DNA of 64,000 nt, from assembly GCA_034769895.1 (NCBI GenBank), contig CM068373.1:23192620-23256619 (forward strand), given 5' to 3'. The notes below the pieces were generated by a model. The model saw only the letters and a list, made by a program, of their open reading frames with translations, searched no databases and had not been told where the DNA came from. This stretch comes from Magicicada septendecula (Eukaryota; Arthropoda; Insecta; Hemiptera; Cicadidae). Position numbers and translations under genes: made by a program. Shown here piece by piece: positions 56,750-64,000 of this stretch; position 1 is the stretch's first letter, and each line of letters opens with the position of its first letter.

Positions 56750-57830
56750 CTGATTGTACTACCCTCAAAACATGAAAAAGTCATTTTTCAAAAAGTGTGT
56801 GTGTGTGGATTTTTTTTCTATGGCAAACGATAGCCGCAAACTCAAACAGAATCAAATAAGTTTTTTGCATACAGTCCTGAATTGTAGAGTACTCAAGACC
56901 TATTGTTTTTAGTGAAGATCGGTTAAGGGAAAGGGGTAGTTTACCGGCAACGTTTTTTTTAAATCAAGGGTAATTTTCTAATGACGAACGATAACTGCCG
57001 TAAATTCAAACAGAATCAAATACGTTGCTGTACACCTTCCTGAATTACAGAGTACTCAAGGTGTGTTGATTTTGTGAAGATCGGTTAAGAGAAAGGGTAG
57101 TTTACCTGCAACGTTTTATGTTTTAAAAGGGTAATTTTATTTTTATGACGAATGATAACTGCCGCATATTCAAAGAGAATCAAATAATTTTTTGCATACA
57201 TTCCTGAAGTTTTAAGTACTCAAAACTTTTGATTTTAAAAGGTCTTTTGATTTTACTGAAGATCGGTTAAGGGAAAGGAGTAGTCTACCAACAACGTTTT
57301 ATGTGATAACAAGGTTAATTTTTTCTATGACGAACGATAACTGCCGTAAATTCAAACATAATACAATAATGTTTCGCATACGTTCCTGAGCTGTAAAGAA
57401 CTGAAGGCCTGTTGATTTTGGTGAAGATTGGTTAATGGGAAGGGGTAGTTTACCAGCAACGTTTTTTTTTTATCAAGGTAATTTTTTTCTATGACGAACG
57501 ATAAGTGCCGCACATTCAAACATAATCAAATAATTATTTGCCTTCACCCCTAAATTGTAGAGAACGCAAGGCCTGTTGATTTTGGTGAAGATCAGTTAAG
57601 GGAAAGGGGTAGTTTACCTGCAACATATTATGTTGTAACAAGAGAGATTTTTTCATGACGAACGATAACTGCCGTAAATTAAAAATGAATCAAATAATTT
57701 TTTTACATATGTGCCTGAGTTGTAGAAGACTCAAGGCCTATTGACTTTGGTGAAGATAGGTTACGGGGAAAGGGTTGTTTACCGAAACATTTTTTGTTGT
57801 AACAAGATAAAATACTTAATTTTGATAAAA
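56750..57830 (+). repeat. Satellite-like tandem array, about 6 units
   Basis: Units of about 156-180 bases repeat the sequence gatcggttaagggaaagg, then tagtttacc, caacg, and tatgacgaacgataactgcc, with copies near 56,922, 57,080, 57,258, 57,425, 57,587 and 57,750. They are clearly diverged (often 10-20% by eye). A single opposite-strand unit sits at 43,330-43,470. Confidence 0.85.
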
Positions 57831-58017
57831 AAGTATCCTGATAAGAAGATCTTAATAATCCACTGTAGAAACGTAGACGAAATATCTATAAATGAGTAGG
57901 CTAGTTGGACGGGGTGGGGGTAATTTTCTATAAATGAAAATTATAGTTGAGGGGATTGGGGATAATTTTTATGTGTACTACGCTATCGGAACAAAGTAGT
58001 AGTGTGTTGTTAAAATT

Positions 58018-58165
58018 CCTTCCCGGGCTGTTTGGCCGTAGTCCAATGTTTTCTGCAAAACCAGACGTTTAGGCAGTGCCGTCGACTGCCATCATCAGTG
58101 AAAATCGAGTGCGATAACGTGTGGTGGTATACGTTAGTGACCACAGTACTGTGGGTAAGGCTGAA
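58018..58165 (-). mobile_element. Hammerhead-like element fragment (family H7)
   Basis: Starts with cccgggctgtttggccgtag (box B), then a core on the minus strand, then aatcgagtgcgataacgtg and ccacagtactgtgg. Only one arm is present. It resembles family H5 in box B and core. Confidence 0.6.
58058..58101 (-). ncRNA. Hammerhead-like core, family H7, G12 lost
   Basis: Minus strand: CA, CTGATGA, T, GGCAGT...ACTGCC stem II, then TAAACGTC instead of GAAACGTC, then TGG. The catalytic G12 is replaced by U, so it is probably inactive. Confidence 0.5.
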
Positions 58166-58450
58166 GCAATAAGTGGAAGAAGTAGTTTCTATGGAAACAT
58201 TTCATTTCGTAAATGATTTAAATATAAATCTTAGAACATGGAAGTCATGTATGGTTCTCCATACCGATATTTTATATATTTGTGCCTGTTTTAAAACACT
58301 GTATAGGTATTCGCAAAATTTGTGGAACATACGAACGAAATAAAGTATGAACGAATCTGACTACATTTTGAAATGCCTTGACAGAGAAAAATAGTCTAAA
58401 TTGAAGTTCGTAATCTTATATATCTAAGGTTCAGATAATAAGCATAACAC

Positions 58451-59110
58451 GCTTGGAAGACACGAAATTATCGCTTAAGTGGTTGTCGCATAAAATTTTA
58501 CCTGAAAAACATAAATCTTGTCTTTTAACAACTTTAGCCTCCTGAATCGCGACCATACGTAGAGATGCAGATGTTTAGAGTTCATCTAAATGTAAGTCGT
58601 TTAGAGTTCATATGCCTTGAAACGTCGTTCTGCTTAAGGTAAACTGCTTCTTACATGTATTACGTATATTGTGTACTGTTATAATACGTTTAAATATAGC
58701 TTTAATTACAACAAAAAATTAATTTCTTAACCACAAGTCTCAGGGGAAGAGTTTTAAAATTTTGTTAATGGGAAGCCGACTTGAAGTAAAGAATTTGCAT
58801 TTACTTAAGTAAGTTAGAGAAAGTATTTCCTAGGTTTGTTGTATGCGCACGTTATTGAGAAACACAAAGGGGTTTCACTCGTCATAATAGTATTAATATC
58901 AGTTCGTTATCTATGGTAATAACGTTCTCATAATACCAGTGTTCCGGTCACAAAAATTGTATTCTAAATTTTACGAATCAAGAGCAACTTAGTGAAATGA
59001 GTTTGTATCTCAGTTCGAATCACTTTCAAATAGACTCTGCATTTAATATGAATCATAGACACGTAAACTGTTTCCACAGGTGTGAATTATATCTTCTAAA
59101 TTTTACCGAT
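58451..59110. other. Non-coding, no gene recognised
   Basis: AT-rich spacer. Confidence 0.4.
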
Positions 59111-59162
59111 GAAGGCTTTGCTATGATCGGTCAGAGAGTATAACACAAATTTAAATTATTTG

Positions 59163-59203
59163 TGTCGACGTTTCGACAATATTTATTGTCATAATCAGGA
59201 CAA
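59163..59203 (-). ncRNA. Hammerhead-like core, family H8 left, G8 to U
   Basis: Minus strand: TTGTC, CTGATTA, T, GACAAT-AAAT-ATTGTC (perfect 6-bp stem II), GAA, ACGT, C, GACA. Stem I TGTC/GACA pairs. The catalytic G8 is U. Confidence 0.55.
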
Positions 59204-59301
59204 TTGTTGCCGAGTTGTTACGATTCCAAACACACAACTGTGATTTGTCGATTTTTGTGTCACAGTTGTGTGTTTTGGCGTCGTAACAACTCTGCAACAA
59301 T

Positions 59302-59342
59302 TGTCCTGATTATGACAATAAATATCGTCGAAACGTCGCGAC
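59302..59342 (+). ncRNA. Hammerhead-like core, family H8 right, G8 to U
   Basis: Plus strand: CTGATTA at 59,306-59,312, T, GACAAT...ATCGTC, GAA, ACGT, C, GCGACAC. Same G8 replacement as the other arm, so the change predates the duplication. Confidence 0.55.
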
Positions 59343-59412
59343 ACAAATAGTTTAAAATTTGTGTTTTACTTTTCGGACCGATCTTCGCTCGCAACCCTTC
59401 ATCGGTAAAATT

Positions 59413-59639
59413 CATTGATTGACGCCCACTACGAATTTAAGGATATGTGTTCTAAAGTTATCTTAATCACCGTCTGCACAGGTAAGCAGCCCTCTGTGTA
59501 TAATCATGGTCATACGTATATTAAGTGTAAATTAACTAATGCTTAACAGACTCTTATTTCAATCAAATAATTTTTAATAAACAAAATTGTGTTAGTGTAC
59601 CCCAAAGTACTGGAGAGGATGAGTAATGCCTTAAGTTAT
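59413..59639. other. Non-coding, no gene recognised
   Basis: Short spacer. Confidence 0.4.
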
Positions 59640-60160
59640 AGTCTCATTCTTTGATGAAAGGAAATATCCACCCGCACCTCAAAGTAGTGAGAGATGGGTA
59701 ACACCTAGATGTGGCTCTCGCGGCTCTGGAGAGCGAGTGATAGCCGGTATAAGCTGTCCCTCCTCTACTTGTCATTATCAAGTAGAGGTTAGGCCACCCT
59801 CTTGCCCTTGGGTGAGAAATTGCCCCGAAAGACGGATGACCTTCCATTACTGAACGATGTAGGATGTGTGAGGCAAGGAGAAACCACCACATTAAAGATC
59901 TTTATGGATATCTCGACAGGGAAAACTGGTCTCTTTAGTCTGGTATGACAGCCAGTTTATGGGTAGACAGACAATCGGGCTGGGCGTTAAGCCTGAAGGT
60001 GGCAGCCCCACCATACTTCTTACCCTGCGATATGCTAGTAACATACCCAGGGGACATATTCACTACTAAATTGCCTCAAATAAGGACTAGCTGGACGGCA
60101 CTTGGCCTATTTAAGACCGGAACAAACCATCCTTGGTTTAATCCGTGATGATGGTAATGA
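59640..60160 (+). mobile_element. Internally deleted LINE (5' leader plus 3' tail)
   Basis: GC-richer than its flanks. The last part encodes LGLFKTGTNHPWFNP and ends in a GATGATGGTAATGAT simple tail, matching the 3' end of the RTE fragment at 56,560-56,600. The preceding 450 bases have no RT wording and look like an untranslated leader. Probably a SINE-like derivative that kept only the ends of an RTE element. Confidence 0.5.
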
Positions 60161-60201
60161 TTATGAAATTTGTGTTAGTGGTTATAATCACAAACAGAAA
60201 T

Positions 60202-60997
<796 letters not shown>

Positions 60998-61005
60998 ACA
61001 GAAAC

Positions 61006-61090
61006 TACACTGTTGCACAGAATTATAGAAAAAAATCCCCGATTAGCGCTTTCAAGTTTTAGAGATCATCAGATCAGATATATAGGCCTA
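61006..61090 (-). mobile_element. Family H3 element split by T1
   Basis: Together with 60,160-60,201 this forms one H3-type unit on the minus strand: core, ttttttctata, gcaacagtgtagtttctgt, then (beyond the T1 insertion) tttctgtttgtgattataac. Confidence 0.65.
61039..61087 (-). ncRNA. Hammerhead-like core, split H3 element
   Basis: Minus strand: CTGAT, CTGATGA, T, CTCT...ACTT (weak stem II), GAA, AGCGCT (palindrome), A, ATCGG. Stem I CUGAU/AUCGG pairs over five positions with one G-U. Confidence 0.55.
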
Positions 61091-62080
61091 CCTAGTACAT
61101 TTATGCCTAGGAAATGATTACAGTGTAGTCAATCATGACATATACTTAGAAATTATATTTCCCATTTCAGGATGATAAGCTATGAAGGTAGAATGCGTTA
61201 ATCAAGAATGTTTTCTATAGTTGTTTGATAAAGTTTAATTTCTGTTAATAAACTAATTAGTCTGTAATCTCGTTTATTGGTTCTTTATCAACGTGTACGC
61301 CTACACTGTTTGGTGTGTTAATAAACAAGCATAAACACATGAAGGTACTTAATCCTCATGAAATTTATAACTTTATGTCAGAGCAAACGAAGGTGGTGCA
61401 TAAACCTTATATAGTTATCTGGATGACGATTAGTTATGAGCGAGTCAAAATAAAACAATTTAGTTAGGCACTGCAACAAGCCTACCATTTGAGGGAGATT
61501 AACAAATAAATTGGAAGCAAAATATTTGCATTACTTGAATTTATACTAAAACACACATTTTATTTATAAATGAGTGGTAGTCGACAACTTCCATTATTAA
61601 CCATTATTAACGTCAAGACGTTGAGCCATGAAAAAATGTGTTTGTGGTGTGACTTATTAATGGTGTACTTTTGTCAGGTATTAATGTGATGTGATTAATA
61701 TTAATGTGATAAGCACACCTGAACATCAATAATGTGATGTGATTAATATTACTGTTATAAGCACATCTGAACATCTAAATAGTTATGTTTAAACAATTTT
61801 TAATCAATGAAGCGTGGAACAATACAACTGAACTTACTGTGTGCATATTACGAAGCTATGAGGGCGTATGCTATAAATATAAGGAAAGTTTAGAAAGCTT
61901 TACACGGTTTCAGTCACTATTTTTGTTTAGACTAATATTTATAAAAGGGGAGCGAACAAAATAGATCGTCTGACATAAGGAAGAGAACGGCAACCCAATA
62001 ATTTGTCTATTTAAAGTAACAGCACCCTTGCCCATTAGTTACAGTAATACGACCTGGAAAATGGGGAAGTTATTTTTGTT
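61091..62080. other. Spacer with a 48-bp tandem duplication
   Basis: No gene recognised. At 61,681-61,776 a unit of 48 bases (aatgtgatgtgattaatatt, then ataagcacacctgaacat) is duplicated once. Confidence 0.55.

Positions 62081-62081
<1 letters not shown>

Positions 62082-62121
<40 letters not shown>
62082..62121. repeat. (AT)n microsatellite
   Basis: About 40 bases of AT. Confidence 0.95.
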
Positions 62122-62125
<4 letters not shown>

Positions 62126-62214
62126 GTTCAAACACTTTTTGCTACAGTCAGTTTCTTCATGTATATATTATATTCAATTTTTATATTGAATTTACCTCAA
62201 GACGTTTTTTTCCT

Positions 62215-62782
62215 TATTAGGTACATGTTTCGGGTACCATTTTGTACCCATCCTCAGCCTTCCGGTTTTTGTGTCTGGTGAAGTACATATGTGTTTGTTG
62301 GATGTTACTGTGGCTTCCTGTTGGCTTCTGGTACTTTAAATTGGTTTTATTGTGTGTGATTGTGGAGTATGTAATAGTATTTTGTGTATTTTCGATGTTG
62401 AGTGCTTTGAAAATTGTGTCATGTTTTGTATTGATTTGTATTTGTTCAGGTAACAGTTTCTTTTGTGTTTTATGTTTGTATATTTGTAAATTTTCCCAAA
62501 TGTTGATTATGGTGCCTTTGTGTGGTATGTGTTTTATTAGTGTTATGTTAATTATGACATGTCCAGTGTTTATTGCATGTGTGGCCAAATTAGATTTGTA
62601 TATTTCTGTTTTTTTGTATGCGTTTAGGTGTTCAAAATAACGTTTTTTCAGTTGTTTTTTGTTTGTCCTACGTAACATTTATTGCAATATTCGCATTCAA
62701 TTTTGTATATACCATTGGTTGTTGTATTACCTTCGTTGTGTGGGTTATTTAGTTTTTGTAGATTATGTATATATATCTGCGC

Positions 62783-62800
<18 letters not shown>
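62215..62800 (-). pseudogene. Penelope-like element family C, GIY-YIG end
   Basis: Minus strand: TTTNGIYKIECEYCNKCYVG (62,740-62,680), QTKNN, a frameshift near 62,650, then KKRYFEHLNAYKKTEIYKSN, ITLIKHIPHKGTI and a Lys/Thr-rich tail. It has G-I-Y, Y-V-G and the Arg in K-R-Y-F-E-H. This is a third Penelope lineage, distinct from A (GVYKIKCDNCAAFYIG) and B (GVYKLNCNKFYIG). RT absent. Its 3' end carries the motif at 62,219-62,260. Confidence 0.8.
62219..62260 (-). ncRNA. Hammerhead-like ribozyme, Penelope family C
   Basis: Minus strand: AGG, CTGAGGA, T, GGGTAC-AAAATG-GTACCC (6-bp stem II), GAA, ACATGT (palindrome), A, CCT. Stem I AGG/CCU pairs next to the core. It lies just inside the coding end, as the last codons overlap stem II. 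Confidence 0.65.
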
Positions 62801-62813
<13 letters not shown>

Positions 62814-62818
62814 TGTGA
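62779..62818. repeat. (GC)n(GT)n microsatellite
   Basis: GC dinucleotides run directly into GT dinucleotides. Confidence 0.95.
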
Positions 62819-63365
62819 AGTGAAAATATATAATCCCATTGATAACAAAACATCAGTTCCAGTCTCTATAGCTATATAGGATATCCTGTATTATATATGG
62901 CCTACGTTGAAAATAATACGTAAATAATTAAACTAAAAACAAAATTTATTCAGTTCAAATATTACTATTGTTGGTACTATTAGACTAAGTAATTGAAAAG
63001 TCAATACAGCTGCTGTAAAAGTACACACGCGCATACTCTCACGCTCGCCCTCGCCCTCGCCCTCGCCCGCGCGCGCACTCATACACACACGCACACACAA
63101 ATATACACTAACTAACATTTTATACACACCTCTAATGACAAGCATGAGACGATGGTGTTCAACATGAAAGATTTCAGTCGATCTGCACACGTATCACATG
63201 AGTGCATTCACTGTTCCTGAAACAAATAATGGTGCGCTGTTAGTGTTGTTTTGAGGATAGGCGCGGATCCCCTGGGGGAAGGAGATGGGGGAAATATCCC
63301 TCCCCCAGTGGTTATCCTCAGGCGAAATTGTTTCGTCGTCTCGTGACTGTGACGTGGTTCTGTGA
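62819..63365. other. Non-coding with simple repeats
   Basis: No gene recognised. Short CCCTCG-type and CA-type tracts at 63,040-63,100. Confidence 0.5.
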
Positions 63366-63590
63366 TTACTCAAATTTTTATCAAGGCTGTCAGGCCGTGG
63401 TATACTAACATTCTCATGCTGATCGACGTCCGTATTGTAATCAGATGGTTCGGCCTCACCTCTTGACGCCACCTTCAGTGAAAGGTTTTTGAAACGACAA
63501 TATCTGTCTGATTGCAACGTCAACATTGATCAGCATGATAATTTTAGTATACCACGGCCTTACAGCCTGAATAATAATTTGTAGGTTAAG
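63366..63590. mobile_element. Inverted-pair element (family H9), decayed core
   Basis: The left arm 63,378-63,430 (aaggctgtcaggccgtggta, then tactaacattctcatgctga) is the reverse complement of 63,520-63,580 (tcagcatgataattttagta, then accacggccttacagcctga). Between them, minus strand about 63,476-63,440, CTGAAGGTGGCGTC and GGCCGAACCATCTG are a degraded hammerhead core. Confidence 0.7.
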
Positions 63591-64000
63591 ATGGCGGCCC
63601 CGAAAGCCTAAGGAACAGATCCTGTGGTTGTAAATATGATAGAAAATGTATATGAAAAACATTTCTGTAACTCTAAAAACACTTTAAATTGTGTCTGTAC
63701 CTTACCATCATTTTAAATTTGTATTGATACATAACTTAAATGAGTAGTAATACGCATTTTGAACTATAAGTGAATATTATTAAGCGAGCAAAGAACTGAC
63801 AAACAAAGATATATTGTACTTCTACGTTAATAAATTTATTGTGTTGATAATAACACACTGTATTTTTATCTTCAAGCATTTATATCATTTATACTTTAGA
63901 CTATTAAAGTTTTCTTGTCTTCCCCCAAAACTGTTAGCTGGATACACCATTTCTTGAGGCAGTAAGTGGTAGAGACATTATTTCATTCACGTGTTATATT
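63591..64000. other. Non-coding, no gene recognised
   Basis: AT-rich DNA to the window edge. Confidence 0.4.

Larger units (their letters stand above)
57831..58450. repeat. Dispersed repeat R3, right part
   Basis: Includes gtttctatggaaacatttca and tcatgtatggttctccatacc, whose reverse forms are at 43,110-43,130 and 43,000-43,020. It is interrupted by the hammerhead-like element at 58,020-58,160. Forms one repeat family with the satellite array. Confidence 0.6.
59111..59412. mobile_element. Inverted-pair element with hammerhead-like cores (family H8)
   Basis: The arms 59,111-59,228 and 59,283-59,412 are reverse complements (outer ttttaccgatgaaggctttg and its reverse; inner gacaattgttgc). The arms are about 55 bases apart and the loop holds a second inverted word (cacaactgtga). 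Each arm carries a core on its own strand. Confidence 0.85.

Noticed and set aside
62242-62640. 132-codon plus-strand frame with hydrophobic, Cys-rich product
   Set aside because: It is the antisense shadow of the Penelope family C nuclease region.

Overview
This window looks like a stretch of a large, AT-rich insect nuclear genome. The evidence is introns of 4.5 to 15.6 kb, an animal-type leucine-rich-repeat (LRR) receptor gene with GT/AG introns, and dense decayed transposable elements of the kinds common in insects: Penelope-like, RTE/BovB-like, Jockey-like, mariner and hAT. There are no bacterial operons, phage genes or CRISPR arrays. The insect order cannot be fixed from the sequence; the repeat load would suit a polyneopteran, but that is a guess.

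One host gene can be assembled. It lies on the minus strand and runs from 55,377 (ATG) to 22,722 (stop) in four coding exons: 52,089-55,377; 36,215-36,519; 31,460-31,663; 22,722-22,997. All splice sites are canonical and the reading frame is kept. It encodes about 1,357 residues: signal peptide, N-terminal Cys cap, a very long LRR array in a single exon, four-Cys LRR C-cap, a fibronectin-III-like domain, one membrane helix and a 42-residue tail. It resembles the chaoptin/Artichoke group of insect LRR surface proteins. Everything between 23.0 and 52.1 kb is intronic to it.

The rest is mobile DNA. 0-16 kb: three dispersed copies of one repeat family (one more at 41 kb), Jockey and RTE-type reverse transcriptase remnants, a Penelope-like 3' fragment, a mariner transposase pseudogene and a THAP remnant. 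16-22 kb: a 701-bp terminal-inverted-repeat (TIR) element with perfect 8-bp target duplications, a hAT transposase C-terminus and a second Penelope fragment. 25-30 kb: a head-to-tail array of Penelope-like elements, with one nearly full copy that keeps its reverse transcriptase and GIY-YIG nuclease. 30-43 kb: short inverted-pair elements, RT fragments and a 196-bp tandem repeat. 43-52 kb: mostly empty AT-rich DNA plus a hAT MITE. 56-64 kb: a six-unit satellite, further inverted-pair elements, a second TIR element and a third Penelope lineage.

The most striking signal is that the Penelope fragments, the 196-bp tandem repeat and most of the short inverted-pair elements carry a hammerhead-ribozyme-like core: CUGANGA, one extra nucleotide, a stem II hairpin, GAA, a short self-complementary helix III (such as AGCGCU or AACCGGUU), an NUH cleavage site, and a downstream strand that pairs with the bases just before CUGANGA. 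More than 20 such cores were found by eye, in about ten unrelated sequence contexts. Hammerheads with minimal helix III are already known in Penelope-like elements and in small retrozymes. The density here, the invariant extra nucleotide, the inverted pairing and two boxes shared between unrelated families deserve testing.
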